A stretch of DNA of 64,000 bases from Alteromonas_E sp965248545 (GCA_965248545.1 OZ252110.1:2232001-2296000); one strand, 5' to 3'. Numbered from the stretch's first letter, positions 14,115-23,714 are shown. The notes: a model not told the origin generated them from the sequence alone. Numbers and translations: made by a program.

Positions 14115-15278
14115 ATGAAGTTTGTAGATGAAGCAGAGATTCGTGTAGAAGCCGGCGACGGAGGTAACGGTACCGTTGGCTTTCGTCGCGAAAAGTATAT
14201 TCCGCGCGGCGGTCCTGATGGCGGTGACGGCGGCGACGGTGGCAGTGTGTTTCTGATTGCTGACGAAAACTTGAATACCTTGATTGACTATCGCTTTGAA
14301 CGTTTTCATCGTGCCGAGCGCGGTCAAAACGGTCAGGGCAGCAATTGTACCGGGCGTGGTGGTGCTGACTTAGAATTACGCGTCCCCGTTGGTACACGCG
14401 CTACCGATGTTGAAACCGCTGAAGTTCTAGGTGATTTGACTAAGCACGGGCAGCGTCTTAAGGTCGCGCAGGGTGGCTTCCATGGCCTGGGAAATGCGCG
14501 TTTCAAAAGCAGTACCAATCGTGCACCGCGGCAAAAGACCAATGGTACGCCTGGCGAGATTCGAAACCTTAAATTAGAGCTCATGTTGTTGGCTGATGTT
14601 GGTTTGTTGGGTTTACCAAACGCGGGTAAATCGACATTCATTCGAGCTGTATCGGCGGCCAAACCAAAGGTGGCCGATTATCCTTTCACCACTTTGGTAC
14701 CAAACCTTGGTGTGGTGCGCATGGATTCGCAAGAAAGTTTTGTCATTGCTGACATTCCTGGGTTGATCGAAGGTGCTGCCGAAGGTGCTGGGTTAGGGAT
14801 ACAATTTTTACGACATTTGGAGCGTTGCCGAGTGTTGCTGCATCTAGTCGATTTGATGCCAGTGGATGGAAGCGACCCGGTTGACAATGCCAAAGCCATT
14901 ATCAACGAACTTGAAAAGTACAGTCCGAAACTTGCTGCGAAGCCAAGGTGGTTGGTGTTCAATAAGATCGACCTGTTGCTTCCAGAAGAAGCGGAAGAGC
15001 TGACCAAACGCATTGCCGATGAGTTAGGTTGGAATGAAGAGTTCTATCAAATTTCGGCTTTCCAGAAGCTTGAAACGCAATCACTTTGTCGTCACATAAT
15101 GGACTTCTTGCAAACATTACCTAACGAAGAAGAGGTAGAGCAAGATGAAGACGAGCAAGTTGAGTTCAAATGGGATACCTATCATCGCAATACCATGGAA
15201 CAAGCTGAATTCGATGAAGATGATGACGATTGGGATGACGAAGATGATCATCCAAATATCGTGTACACCAAAGAATAA
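14115..15278 (+). CDS. obgE: Obg family GTPase ObgE/CgtA
   Basis: The 387-residue protein has the glycine-rich OBG domain (MKFVDEAEIRVEAGDGGNGTVGFRREKYIPRGGPDGGDGGDGG). The TRAFAC GTPase domain carries P-loop GLPNAGKST near residue 166, switch TTLVPNLGV, G3 DIPGLIEGA and G4 NKIDLL. The C-terminal tail is very acidic (EEEVEQDEDEQ, DEDDDDWDDEDD). Obg proteins bind the 50S subunit, help its assembly and link growth to nucleotide signals. This is the usual gammaproteobacterial form without the extra OCT domain. It is placed directly after rpmA, as expected. Confidence 0.97.
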   Translation: MKFVDEAEIRVEAGDGGNGTVGFRREKYIPRGGPDGGDGGDGGSVFLIADENLNTLIDYRFERFHRAERGQNGQGSNCTGRGGADLELRVPVGTRATDVETAEVLGDLTKHGQRLKVAQGGFHGLGNARFKSSTNRAPRQKTNGTPGEIRNLKLELMLLADVGLLGLPNAGKSTFIRAVSAAKPKVADYPFTTLVPNLGVVRMDSQESFVIADIPGLIEGAAEGAGLGIQFLRHLERCRVLLHLVDLMPVDGSDPVDNAKAIINELEKYSPKLAAKPRWLVFNKIDLLLPEEAEELTKRIADELGWNEEFYQISAFQKLETQSLCRHIMDFLQTLPNEEEVEQDEDEQVEFKWDTYHRNTMEQAEFDEDDDDWDDEDDHPNIVYTKE

Positions 15279-15303
15279 AACGATATCCAACTCAGTACTC
15301 TAA

Positions 15304-15334
15304 ACTGGTATCGGCGAGGCTTTCTGATACCAGT
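15304..15334. repeat. 9-bp inverted repeat between obgE and folA
   Basis: ACTGGTATC (15304-15312) and GATACCAGT (15326-15334) are perfect arms around a 13-nt loop. There is no T run, so this is not a typical terminator. It lies in the 165-nt obgE-folA gap and may slow transcription or bind a protein. Nothing else was recognised in that gap. Confidence 0.4.
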
Positions 15335-15443
15335 CTAGTGCTTCATGTTTAAGTAGAAAACTTCAACACGTCAAAATCATCTATCGCAAACACCGAGCAA
15401 CTTGGTTAGGATGTCGACGATGTTAGTTTGACAGGATTATAAG

Positions 15444-15938
15444 ATGCAAATTTCAATGATCGCGGCTATGACACGTTCACGAATAATCGGCGCAGATAAC
15501 GACATGCCGTGGCATTTACCTGCAGACTTACAACACTTCAAGAAGGTAACCCTGGGTAAGCCCGTGATTATGGGGAGAAAAACCTATGAATCCATAGGGA
15601 AAGCGTTACCAGGGCGAGTTAATATTGTTGTCACTACACAGGAAAGTTTCCGATTAGATGACGCGATAGTTGTCAACAGCACGCAGGCGGCGTTAGGAGA
15701 AGCCAATCGATTAGCAGCCGATGAAGTGATGATCATCGGTGGTGGGCGGATATACGACGCCTTTCTGAGGGACGCTGACCGTTTGTATCTCACGTTGATT
15801 GATACAGACGTGCCCGGAGATACCTACTTTCCTGATTATCAAGGGACAGGTAATTGGATTGAAGTAGCGCGAGAGACTCGGCTTCCAGACGAAAAAAACG
15901 CTTATCAATTGGACTTTGTTACGTTGGACCGAAACTAA
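15444..15938 (+). CDS. folA: dihydrofolate reductase
   Basis: The 164-residue enzyme reduces dihydrofolate with NADPH and supplies tetrahydrofolate for the ThyA encoded elsewhere in this window. Visible features are MISMIAAMTRSRIIGADNDMPWHLPADLQHFKK in outline, with Trp23 and the catalytic Asp28, then GKPVIMGRKTYESIG for cofactor binding, IIGGGRIYDAFL, and the C-terminal LTLIDTDVPGDTYFP. The start has AGGAT upstream. It converges on the TPR gene with a 4-nt overlap of stop codons. Confidence 0.97.
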   Translation: MQISMIAAMTRSRIIGADNDMPWHLPADLQHFKKVTLGKPVIMGRKTYESIGKALPGRVNIVVTTQESFRLDDAIVVNSTQAALGEANRLAADEVMIIGGGRIYDAFLRDADRLYLTLIDTDVPGDTYFPDYQGTGNWIEVARETRLPDEKNAYQLDFVTLDRN

Positions 15939-17245
15939 TTTTTCCCTTCCAGCTCATTTAGTCGCATACGTGTTTCTTCAGCGTAAATAAAGTCAGGTTC
16001 TATATTGATTGCCAAATGAAAGGCAGAAACCGCCTCCAATGGTTTATTTACCTCTTGCTTGACCACACCCAAGTAATAGTAGGTCGTTGCCCTTGGAGAT
16101 GACTGCGCGGAAACGGCTCTGACCAATATTTGCTCTGCCAGAGGCAAGTCACCTTTTGCTCGGTATAGCCAAGCGAGTGTGTCGAGCAATAATGGAGACT
16201 GTTTGGTCAAAGATAATGCTTTTCGGCTTAATTGTATTCCTCTGTCTAAATTGGTGTCTGTTTCTGCAAACAACCAGGCGAGGTTGTTGAGTGTAATGAT
16301 GTGATTCGGTTCAAGTGCTAACACTTTTTCATAAAACTTCTGCGCACTAGCGAATTGTTTATTTTCATGAGCCAGCATTGCTAATCGAAGCACAGGTATA
16401 TGACTGTTGGGTTTCACTGTAACCGCAGCAGAAAAGTTTTTAATGGCAGCATCAATATTTCCTAGCGTTTTGAATGCTTCTCCGCGGTCCATCAACAATT
16501 CAAAATTATCTGGCTCAATGCTCAACCCTTCATTGAAGGCAGATATCGCCTGAGTAGGCTGATCCATTTTCATGTGCAAGCGGCCAATGGTTTTGAAAAT
16601 TTGACTATCTGTTGGATGATTGACCGCAACCTGTTGATAGGCTGCAATTGCTTTGTCATATAGCCCTAGCTTGATAAGAGAGAGCCCTCTACCATAATGC
16701 GCCGTGCCGTAATTTGGTGCAGACTGAATTGCCTTATCAAAGCTGGCAAGGGCATCTTGAGGGCGGTCGAATGCGTTGAGGTATAAGTAACCTAGCTCAG
16801 TTTCAATTGTCCAAGGCTCTTCGGTGAGTTTAAGTGCGTTTTTATATATGCGCTCTGATTGGCCATTTTGGTTAATCTGTTGGAAAAGTCGGGCTTGTGA
16901 TATCAATACTTCTAGAGAGTTTGATGCGATCGATTTGGCTCTGTTTATGCTGCGAAACGCAGATGCCTTGTCATCTTCTTTGAGGGCTGATTTTGCCAAT
17001 GCCAAAAGAGGCATCGGGTCGTTTGGTGCAATAGATGCTGCTTCGTGAAAATGTTGTTTCGCTCTATCGACTTGTCCTTCATCAAGCCACCGCAGTCCAT
17101 CCTCGAGCAATGCTCTGACTTCTTGTGCACTTGTACTCAAAGAAATCATCGGCTCTAGTGTGACGTTCTCGTAACCTTTAGTTTCGTCGGCCAAGAAAAT
17201 ATTCAGCAATAGAGTGCTAGCAATTAAGATGGTCCGTGCTTTCAT
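15935..17245 (-). CDS. exported tetratricopeptide repeat protein
   Basis: The 436-residue product has a hydrophobic signal segment (ARTILIASTLLLNIFLADE). About ten TPR units follow from residue 40 to the end, with consensus A/G/Y/P positions, for example PQDALASFDKAIQSAPNYGTAHYGRGLSL. Such proteins act as periplasmic scaffolds; one repeat block near residue 300 (PNHIITLNNLAWLFAETD) resembles those in PEP-CTERM or exopolysaccharide systems. No such operon is nearby, so the partner is unknown. The gene is transcribed towards folA. Confidence 0.8.
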   Translation of the reverse strand: MKARTILIASTLLLNIFLADETKGYENVTLEPMISLSTSAQEVRALLEDGLRWLDEGQVDRAKQHFHEAASIAPNDPMPLLALAKSALKEDDKASAFRSINRAKSIASNSLEVLISQARLFQQINQNGQSERIYKNALKLTEEPWTIETELGYLYLNAFDRPQDALASFDKAIQSAPNYGTAHYGRGLSLIKLGLYDKAIAAYQQVAVNHPTDSQIFKTIGRLHMKMDQPTQAISAFNEGLSIEPDNFELLMDRGEAFKTLGNIDAAIKNFSAAVTVKPNSHIPVLRLAMLAHENKQFASAQKFYEKVLALEPNHIITLNNLAWLFAETDTNLDRGIQLSRKALSLTKQSPLLLDTLAWLYRAKGDLPLAEQILVRAVSAQSSPRATTYYYLGVVKQEVNKPLEAVSAFHLAINIEPDFIYAEETRMRLNELEGKN

Positions 17246-17429
17246 TAATACTTACCACGAATATGCGCGTACCTTTTAGACTATAACGATCATATCAAGA
17301 TTGCTAATTTGCTTCGTCGCAATATAACTCACTCATGTCATTGCAAACGTATTCACTGTAACTTTATTGCGCTACCGTATTCTGCCGCTACGATTGAATA
17401 ATGAAACTGATATTTGATTTGAGGTTTAA

Positions 17430-19346
17430 ATGAGAACTCGCTCCCTTTTAATGTCTTCAGCGTTTTGTATTGTCCTTGCTGGATGTGCGCCTGCTGAAGT
17501 TGCTAAAAAGCATGAGCGACCCCCATCGTGGGCCAAAGACGCTATTTGGTACCAAATATTTGTGGAGCGTTTCCACAATGGTGATCACAGCAATGATCCG
17601 ACCAAAGCCGATATTACTGGCGGATATCCCGGCTTCGTACCGGACGATTGGCAAATTACGCCGTGGACACAAGATTGGTATGCCGCGGATCCCTATTTTG
17701 AGAATGTTAAAGGCCGACTTGCGAGCAACGGCCATCCAATCAATAACTTCGATGGCATGACAAGCTTGCGGCGTTACGGTGGTGATCTGCAAGGTGTTAT
17801 CGACAAACTCGATTATTTGACCTCACTTGGCGTCAATGCGATTTACTTTAATCCCTTAAATGACTCCCCTTCATTGCATAAGTTTGACGCACGCTATTGG
17901 CACCATATTGATGTCAATTTTGGACCAGATCCTGAAGGGGACAAGCGACTTATCGCAACCGAAAATCCGGCAGATCCCAGCACTTGGGTGATGACGTCAG
18001 CAGACAAGTTGTTTGTTGACTTATTAGCGCAAGCGAAAGCACGTGATATTCGCGTTATCGTTGATTTCTCTTGGAATCACACCGGTAATACTTTTTGGGC
18101 ATGGCAAGACGTACTCGAAAACCAGCAGCAGTCACTTTATGCTGATTGGTATTGGATTGAACGTTTTGATGATCCACAGACGCCCGAAAACGAGTTTGAT
18201 TACAAAGGATGGTTTAACGTCAAACAAATGCCTGAAATTAGGGAAACTCAAAAGGTCGATCACTCCCAGCGAGTATCTTTGTTTGAGGGCGATATAGCCA
18301 ACCCTGATGCGAAACGCCATATTTTAGCTGTCACGCAGCGTTGGCTGGATCCGAATGGCGATGGCGACCCTTCAGACGGTGTGGATGGCTATCGAATGGA
18401 TGTTGCAGCTGAGATTCCACTTGGGTTTTGGCGCGAGTATCGAAGTTTCGTGCGTTCGATCAATCCTGATGCTTACCTGATCGGTGAGATCTGGTGGGAG
18501 GAGTATCCTGACGACCTAATGGACCCTGCTCCAGTGCTGCAAGGGGATGTTTTTGATGCGGTGATGAACTACCGCTGGTACCGCAGCGCGCGTCGTTTTT
18601 TCGCTGGCATCGATAACCAAATCAGTGCGTCCGCGTTAGTCGAGCAGTTGACCGAACTGCAACAAGGCTATGAACCGGCCTTTGGTCTAGCCATGATGAA
18701 TATGTCCGCGAGTCATGATAGTCCGCGGTTACTGACTTCTTTTTACAATCAGAACAACTACAAGTTTAATGCCCGAGCTATCGCTGACGAGCGATACAAG
18801 ATAGGCAAACCTGATGAGCTTACGTATCAGAGAGTAAAAGCATTCCTTGCTTTCCAGTTTACTCAGCCCGGTGCACCACAAATATGGGCGGGCGATGAAA
18901 TGGGGATGTGGGGAAGCGATGATCCCAACAATCGGAAACCGCTTATTTGGCCCGAGTTTGAGTTTGCAGCCGAAAGGGGGCACCCTCTCGGCTTACCAAG
19001 AGAGCCTGACCCAGTCGCTTTTGACCCAGAGTTGGTTGATTTTTATCGTTCACTCATTCAATTGCGTAAAGAGCATCCGGTACTCATCGATGGCGATATC
19101 GACTATTACGAAATGGACGATGAAAAAAGACTGCTAGCATATCAACGAACCAACGAGCAGGGGCACCGAGTCTACGTTGCGTTTAATATGTCGTTCGACA
19201 CGCACCCTTTACCATTACCTTTGGGGTTCATGGCTTCAACTAAAATCAAGCTGTGGCAAACAGACGTTCCAGTCGCCAAAACATTTGTTACGCAACAACC
19301 AATCAGTATGCGCCCGTTTAGTGCCGCTATTGTTGTAATTCCGTGA
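17430..19346 (+). CDS. GH13 alpha-amylase family lipoprotein
   Basis: The 638-residue protein has a lipoprotein signal (LLMSSAFCIVLAGC, Cys at the lipobox), so it is probably anchored to the outer membrane. All GH13 regions are visible: VIVDFSWNHTG (region I), DGYRMDVAAEIP with the nucleophile Asp (II), YLIGEIWWEE with the acid Glu (III) and SASHDSPRL with the third Asp (IV). A C-terminal beta domain closes the chain. It should hydrolyse alpha-1,4-glucans such as starch, maltodextrins or cyclodextrins; the subfamily looks like cyclomaltodextrinase or neopullulanase. GAGG precedes the ATG. Its 3' end overlaps the next, opposite gene by 20 nt. Confidence 0.9.
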   Translation: MRTRSLLMSSAFCIVLAGCAPAEVAKKHERPPSWAKDAIWYQIFVERFHNGDHSNDPTKADITGGYPGFVPDDWQITPWTQDWYAADPYFENVKGRLASNGHPINNFDGMTSLRRYGGDLQGVIDKLDYLTSLGVNAIYFNPLNDSPSLHKFDARYWHHIDVNFGPDPEGDKRLIATENPADPSTWVMTSADKLFVDLLAQAKARDIRVIVDFSWNHTGNTFWAWQDVLENQQQSLYADWYWIERFDDPQTPENEFDYKGWFNVKQMPEIRETQKVDHSQRVSLFEGDIANPDAKRHILAVTQRWLDPNGDGDPSDGVDGYRMDVAAEIPLGFWREYRSFVRSINPDAYLIGEIWWEEYPDDLMDPAPVLQGDVFDAVMNYRWYRSARRFFAGIDNQISASALVEQLTELQQGYEPAFGLAMMNMSASHDSPRLLTSFYNQNNYKFNARAIADERYKIGKPDELTYQRVKAFLAFQFTQPGAPQIWAGDEMGMWGSDDPNNRKPLIWPEFEFAAERGHPLGLPREPDPVAFDPELVDFYRSLIQLRKEHPVLIDGDIDYYEMDDEKRLLAYQRTNEQGHRVYVAFNMSFDTHPLPLPLGFMASTKIKLWQTDVPVAKTFVTQQPISMRPFSAAIVVIP

Positions 19347-19779
19347 GCGGCGGCTTAAAAGCGTTCATCGAAGCGGAACCTCTTTGTTGAGCGACCAATT
19401 TAAGCCACTGTCGAGCTGCGCCTTCGTAAGTGAAGCTTCTGCGCAACACTCTGTCCTGCTCTAAGCTATTGATATGCGTACTAAGCAGCTCTGCTTCGAG
19501 TTGATTTGAGAAACAGTAGGCCTGTGCCAACATACCGTGCTCAATTGCCCAGCGCGTTGTGTCACGTAGTGTTTCTAAACTATCGTGGGTTGGAAGCCAA
19601 TCATAAGTGCAAATCAGCGTATAGAAAGCGCGATCGGCAAAGTGACGTTTTACTTTACTCTTACAAGCAAGGCTGTATGCCTTACTGGTTTCAAGGTTCC
19701 ACGCTCCACAAGCAGAAATAACCAATAAGTCGCCTTCAGCCTGTAATGAAAAATCACCGTGTGGTTCAAAGATGGACAT
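19327..19779 (-). CDS. STAS/SpoIIAA-like protein
   Basis: The 150-residue cytoplasmic protein begins with an anti-sigma-antagonist-like strand pattern (FSLQAEGDLLVISACGAWNLETSKAYSLACKSKV). YTLICTYDWLPTHDSLETLRDTTRWAIEHGM follows, as in small SpoIIAA-like proteins of marine Gammaproteobacteria. No phosphorylatable serine of classical STAS switches is evident. It lies convergent to the amylase gene with overlapping ends. Assignment rests on pattern only; the function is unknown. Confidence 0.5.
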   Translation of the reverse strand: MSIFEPHGDFSLQAEGDLLVISACGAWNLETSKAYSLACKSKVKRHFADRAFYTLICTYDWLPTHDSLETLRDTTRWAIEHGMLAQAYCFSNQLEAELLSTHINSLEQDRVLRRSFTYEGAARQWLKLVAQQRGSASMNAFKPPLTELQQ

Positions 19780-19911
19780 GGGTAAGCCCCCCTTCCAAAT
19801 TGGGTTAGGTAGATGCGTTCCTGCTACTTTAAAATTAGTACATGCTGGTTAAAAATCAAACAATTTTTGGTGTGGCAGTGCTAGCGAAACAAAAAGTCAA
19901 CGCTCAGCGGT

Positions 19912-20436
19912 TTATAATTCTTCCGCCTTGTTGCGGGCTCTCCAGAGCGTAATGCTGTATGAGTAGGCGTACAGCGTACTAAACAAAATTGACGGTATCA
20001 CAGTCAACCATAGGTTTGGAGTGTGGTTGATTACATTGACCGCTATGACGAAACACGACTGGACCGCGATCGGTAGTAACGGCGCAAATACAACACCCGG
20101 TATACACGAGCCAGCCATTTTATCCGCCGATAATGCCAAGGCGTCGTTCATTGCCTCACGCATTGCGTTTGCTTGGCGAGTAGGGCTGTGAACCGCACAT
20201 AGAACAGGCACCATAAACGCCAACGACCAACAGCGATGCACAAAAATTTTGTTAGCTCGTTCGAGTAAAAATGTAAAAACCAAGGTGACGACACCGCTGT
20301 AAATGCCCTGCACCAGAGCACTTTGCAATGTCATTTGAGGATCAATGCTTGGGCTACTGTTGGCCCAGTATGCCCAAGCAAAGTAAAAACAAAAGGCGAC
20401 GACGCCTGAAAGTATTAATCGTACAGTCGAATTCAC
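19912..20436 (-). CDS. integral membrane protein downstream of rpoS
   Basis: The protein of about 174 residues has four predicted helices: RLILSGVVAFCFYFAWAYWA, then ALVQGIYSGVVTLVFTFLLE, WSLAFMVPVLCAVHS, and two segments toward the end (GVVFAPLLPIAVQSCFVIAVNV and LTVIPSILFSTLYAYSY). It starts at GTG, sharing bases with the rpoS stop as GTGA, so it is translationally coupled to rpoS. A TTG six bases earlier is an alternative. No family was recognised. The coupling suggests expression with RpoS, but that is inference. Confidence 0.6.
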   Translation of the reverse strand: MNSTVRLILSGVVAFCFYFAWAYWANSSPSIDPQMTLQSALVQGIYSGVVTLVFTFLLERANKIFVHRCWSLAFMVPVLCAVHSPTRQANAMREAMNDALALSADKMAGSCIPGVVFAPLLPIAVQSCFVIAVNVINHTPNLWLTVIPSILFSTLYAYSYSITLWRARNKAEEL

Positions 20437-21449
20437 GCACAAGTCTGGTTAAATAACGCTTCCAGGTTCAGGCCTTGATGACCAAGCATATCGCGCAAAC
20501 GGCGCAATGCCTCGACTTGAATTTGACGAACTCGTTCGCGAGTCAGACCAATTTCAGCACCTACATCCTCGAGCGTTGACGGCTCATAGCCTAATAGACC
20601 AAACCGGCGGGCTAAAACTTCCCGCTGTTTTGGATTTAAGTCGCCTAACCAACGCACGATGCTTTGCTTGATATCGCTATCTTGAAGGTTTTCTTCAGGA
20701 CTGTTCTCGGTGTCGTCAGCGATTATATCTAACAGTGCTTTGTCACCGTCACCGCCAATTGGCGTGTCAACTGAGGTGATGCGCTCATTCAAGCGCAGCA
20801 TTTTGCTGACTTCCTCAATGGGGCGATCTAGCTCGCTGGCGATTTCCTCAGCAGTAGGTTCGTGGTCGAGCTTTTGCGACAGTTCCCGCGCTGTGCGCAA
20901 GAACACATTGAGCTCTTTAACCACGTGAATGGGTAGTCGAATCGTACGGGTTTGATTCATAATAGCCCGCTCGATGGTTTGTCTGATCCACCATGTCGCG
21001 TAGGTTGAAAACCTGAATCCGCGCTCTGGGTCAAATTTTTCTACGGCTCTTATTAGCCCTAAGTTGCCTTCCTCAATCAGGTCGAGCAATGCTAAACCTC
21101 GATTGTTGTATCGTCGCGCGATTTTCACCACCAAACGCAGGTTGCTAACAATCATGCGTTTGCGTGACGCTTCATCCCCTTTCAGAGCTTTGCGTGCAAA
21201 ATAAACTTCTTCTTCCGCTGTGAGAAGTGGCGAAAAGCCAATTTCACCTAAGTAAAGCTGGGTTGCGTCAAGTGTTTTGGTGAATTCTTCTTGATTAAGC
21301 GATGTGTCATCGCTGTTAGAGTCAGCGCTGGTTGCGCTGGCAGGTTTAACAAGCTCTGCGTCATCAGGCTCGGCGACCATTACGTCTAAGTCGATGTCGA
21401 CAGTATCAGCGGTATCTTTCTCGATCACAGTATCTTTGGTTTTTCCCAC
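20433..21449 (-). CDS. rpoS: RNA polymerase sigma factor RpoS
   Basis: The 338-residue sigma-70 family protein governs stationary-phase and general stress genes. Regions are clear: 1.2 (DATQLYLGEIGFSPLLTAEEEVYFARKAL), 2.1-2.4 (RKRMIVSNLRLVVKIARRYNNRGLALLDLIEEGNLGLIRAVEKF, then TYATWWIRQTIERAI), 3 (HVVKELNVFLRTA) and 4.2 (LEDVGAEIGLTRERVRQIQVEALRRLRDML). The DxYLGEIG form of region 1.2 and position behind nlpD mark it as RpoS, not RpoD. An acidic N-terminal tail of about 50 residues is longer than in E. coli. It is expected to be read partly from a promoter inside nlpD. Confidence 0.97.
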   Translation of the reverse strand: MGKTKDTVIEKDTADTVDIDLDVMVAEPDDAELVKPASATSADSNSDDTSLNQEEFTKTLDATQLYLGEIGFSPLLTAEEEVYFARKALKGDEASRKRMIVSNLRLVVKIARRYNNRGLALLDLIEEGNLGLIRAVEKFDPERGFRFSTYATWWIRQTIERAIMNQTRTIRLPIHVVKELNVFLRTARELSQKLDHEPTAEEIASELDRPIEEVSKMLRLNERITSVDTPIGGDGDKALLDIIADDTENSPEENLQDSDIKQSIVRWLGDLNPKQREVLARRFGLLGYEPSTLEDVGAEIGLTRERVRQIQVEALRRLRDMLGHQGLNLEALFNQTCA

Positions 21450-21516
21450 AACTGCATCTCCTGATTGTTGGATCCGGTTATACTCTCCTGTCTTTTATGA
21501 TTATTATTTATTGTTT

Positions 21517-22437
21517 TTATTGGCGAGGAAGGTAGCGCATCGGATCAAGTGATTGACCACGATAGCGAACTTCAAAATGAAGCATGACCTTATCGGTTCC
21601 TGAACTTCCCATTGTGCCTATTTGCTCGCCCGCTTTTACCCATTGCTGTTCGTTGACGAGTATGCGGTCGTTGTGCGCGTATGCGCTCAAGAATGTATTT
21701 GTGTGTTTGATGATTACAAGCTTGCCGTAACCACGTAACGCACTACCGGTATAGACGACCTTTCCACTGGCTGCAGCAACAACTGGGGTTCCGCTTGTAT
21801 TGGCGATATCAACCCCTTTGTTACCTGATTCCGAATCGTCGAAGCGCCCGATTATTCGGCCCTCTGCAGGCCAAACCCAACGTTCTACGCCTGCCGGAAA
21901 CTGCTGTCTAACTTGCTGCCGGTTAACATCTTTTTCACTTTCACCATACGCCTGCTCTTTGGCACGGTCAACAGCTGCTTGTTCAGAAATTGCACTGGTA
22001 CGACCACGTGGCTTTTGGGCGGGTGGCGTAACGCTAGGGGAGGGTGGTTTAGTCGCAACGGGGCGTGAAGCTACGTCATTATTGGGGCTAGCGCGATTTG
22101 CAACATTGCGGCGCGGTGGTGGTGCAGTTAACCGTAATTTATCGCCCGGTTGAATGACAAAAGGTGCGGAAAGCCCGTTGTAGCGGGCGATGTCTCGATA
22201 GTCATTACCACTGTAAAAGGCGATTGCAAATAAAGTGTCTCCCGCCTGCACTGTATAGACGTCTTGTTGGAAAGGTCCTTGAGGCTCTGCAATGCGCATA
22301 TCCAAGGTTTCAACTGGTGCTGGTGCATGAGGCGCACTGCTGCAGCTGCTCAGAAATAGTAACGCAACTGAACATGCCGCGAACGCCCGCACGGCTCGGG
22401 TTAGGAGGGAATGATGCGCGTTGGTAATAAACCGCAT
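21517..22437 (-). CDS. nlpD: murein hydrolase activator NlpD
   Basis: The real start is ATG 22437 (GAGGAT upstream). The frame extends further upstream, but without family residues. The 306-residue lipoprotein has a lipobox near LLFLSSC, a LysM domain (VYTVQAGDTLFAIAFYSGNDYRDIARYNGL), a Pro/Ala-rich linker and a LytM-type M23 domain. In the latter the first zinc ligand is lost (NKGVDIA where enzymes have H-x-G-x-D), as in E. coli NlpD, so it activates the amidase AmiC rather than cutting peptidoglycan. It lies between yqaA and rpoS, the standard order. Confidence 0.94.
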   Translation of the reverse strand: MRFITNAHHSLLTRAVRAFAACSVALLFLSSCSSAPHAPAPVETLDMRIAEPQGPFQQDVYTVQAGDTLFAIAFYSGNDYRDIARYNGLSAPFVIQPGDKLRLTAPPPRRNVANRASPNNDVASRPVATKPPSPSVTPPAQKPRGRTSAISEQAAVDRAKEQAYGESEKDVNRQQVRQQFPAGVERWVWPAEGRIIGRFDDSESGNKGVDIANTSGTPVVAAASGKVVYTGSALRGYGKLVIIKHTNTFLSAYAHNDRILVNEQQWVKAGEQIGTMGSSGTDKVMLHFEVRYRGQSLDPMRYLPRQ

Positions 22438-22445
22438 CGGTATCC

Positions 22446-23024
22446 TCAGCGCAAGCTCAGGTACGCTAAGACTGCCAGAGCAACAACACCCCAGCCAAGA
22501 TACTCGACCCATTCGCGGAGTTTATTCTCCATGCTTGGCCCTCCCCAATACATCAGGCCGGCAACTAGGAAAAAGCGCGCACCACGACCTATCGCTGAGG
22601 CAAGCAAAAAGGGCAGGAATGCCATATGCAAGAAACCGGCACTTACCGTGAATATCTTGTAAGGTATCGGTGAGAACCCGGCTAAGAATACGACCCAGAC
22701 GCCATAGGTATTGAACCACTCAATAGCCATATCTAATTTTGATTGATAGCCCATGCTTTCTACTACAGGCGCTATAAAACTATCAAACGCGAACCAGCCC
22801 AGCCAATATCCCGCCACACCACCAAGGATTGATGCAATTGTTGTTATCAGGGCGAAGCGCCATGCCTTGTTAGGTTGGCTGAGTGCCATTGGCGCAAGCA
22901 TCACATCAGGTGGAATCGGAAAGACGACCGACTCGCTAAAGCTAAGTACCGCCAAATACCGTTCGGCGAAGCGGTGTTTAGCCCAACGCAATGCCAAATC
23001 ATAACAGGGCTGGAACAGCTTCAC
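22446..23024 (-). CDS. yqaA: DedA-family membrane protein YqaA
   Basis: The 192-residue inner membrane protein has the DedA/VTT signature. RYLAVLSFSESVVFPIPPDVMLAPMAL is the reentrant E-x-x-x-x-P-I-P-P-D motif, GGVAGYWLGWFAF comes next, and the second reentrant region is GFSPIPYKIFTVSAGFLHM. DedA proteins move undecaprenyl phosphate or other lipids and support envelope homeostasis. Starts at GTG, overlapping the pcm stop as GTGA, so it is coupled to pcm. Insertion between pcm and nlpD is common in Alteromonadales and related groups. Confidence 0.88.
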   Translation of the reverse strand: MKLFQPCYDLALRWAKHRFAERYLAVLSFSESVVFPIPPDVMLAPMALSQPNKAWRFALITTIASILGGVAGYWLGWFAFDSFIAPVVESMGYQSKLDMAIEWFNTYGVWVVFLAGFSPIPYKIFTVSAGFLHMAFLPFLLASAIGRGARFFLVAGLMYWGGPSMENKLREWVEYLGWGVVALAVLAYLSLR

Positions 23025-23671
23025 GCAATGGCTCCAGCGACTAGTGGTACAAACCGAACTGATTCCACCTCTTCGGTCACCAATTCGCCTTCTTTGCGAT
23101 CGATACAGAGCAGCGTTTGCGCATCATTTCCTACCGGAATGATCAAACGACCGCCTTCATTGAGCTGATCAGTTAGCGCTTGCGGTAGAGAACTTGCCGC
23201 TGCTGTCACAATGATGGCGTCAAATGGTCCCTTGCTCGCCCAACCTTGCCAACCGTCACCGTGTTTCATGGAAATATTGTGAAGGTTTAAGTTGTTCATG
23301 CGCCGTTTTGCTTGGAACTGTAGCGATTTGATGCGTTCTACCGAGAAAACTTGTCCGAACAACTGAGCCAATATAGCCGTTTGATAACCTGAGCCTGTCC
23401 CGATTTCCAGAACGCTATTCGCGTTGTTTGGCGCAGATAGCAGCAGTTCGGTCATTCTCGCAACAATATAAGGTTGAGAAATCGTTTGTCCTTGACCAAT
23501 GGGGAGTGCGGTATTTTGATAGGCTTTGTGTTTCAGAGCATCTGGTAAGAATAGCTCACGCGGGGTACCTGCTATAGCGTTCAGAACGCGATTGTTGGTG
23601 ATCCCTTCTTGGACTAATAGTTGAGCCAATGTATCGCCGCGGCGTGAACTGCTTCTCATGATGTGTGTCAA
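23021..23671 (-). CDS. pcm: protein-L-isoaspartate O-methyltransferase
   Basis: The 216-residue enzyme methylates isoaspartyl residues of damaged proteins with SAM, starting their repair. Motifs: HKAYQNTALPIGQGQTISQPYIVARMTELL (substrate loop), VLEIGTGSGYQTAILAQL (SAM motif I), SVERIKSL and FDAIIVTAAASSLPQAL. The GGRLIIPVG strand completes the fold. It sits 43 nt after surE in the conserved surE-pcm pair; the two are usually co-expressed under stress with rpoS. Confidence 0.96.
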   Translation of the reverse strand: MTHIMRSSSRRGDTLAQLLVQEGITNNRVLNAIAGTPRELFLPDALKHKAYQNTALPIGQGQTISQPYIVARMTELLLSAPNNANSVLEIGTGSGYQTAILAQLFGQVFSVERIKSLQFQAKRRMNNLNLHNISMKHGDGWQGWASKGPFDAIIVTAAASSLPQALTDQLNEGGRLIIPVGNDAQTLLCIDRKEGELVTEEVESVRFVPLVAGAIA

Positions 23672-23714
23672 TCGCTTATTGTTATTATCATTGTTAAATG
23701 CTTATTGTCCGGTT

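Noticed and set aside
21517..22512. Longer NlpD reading from 22512
   Set aside because: The extra 25 residues have no ribosome site and are not lipoprotein-signal-like; ATG 22437 fits the family.
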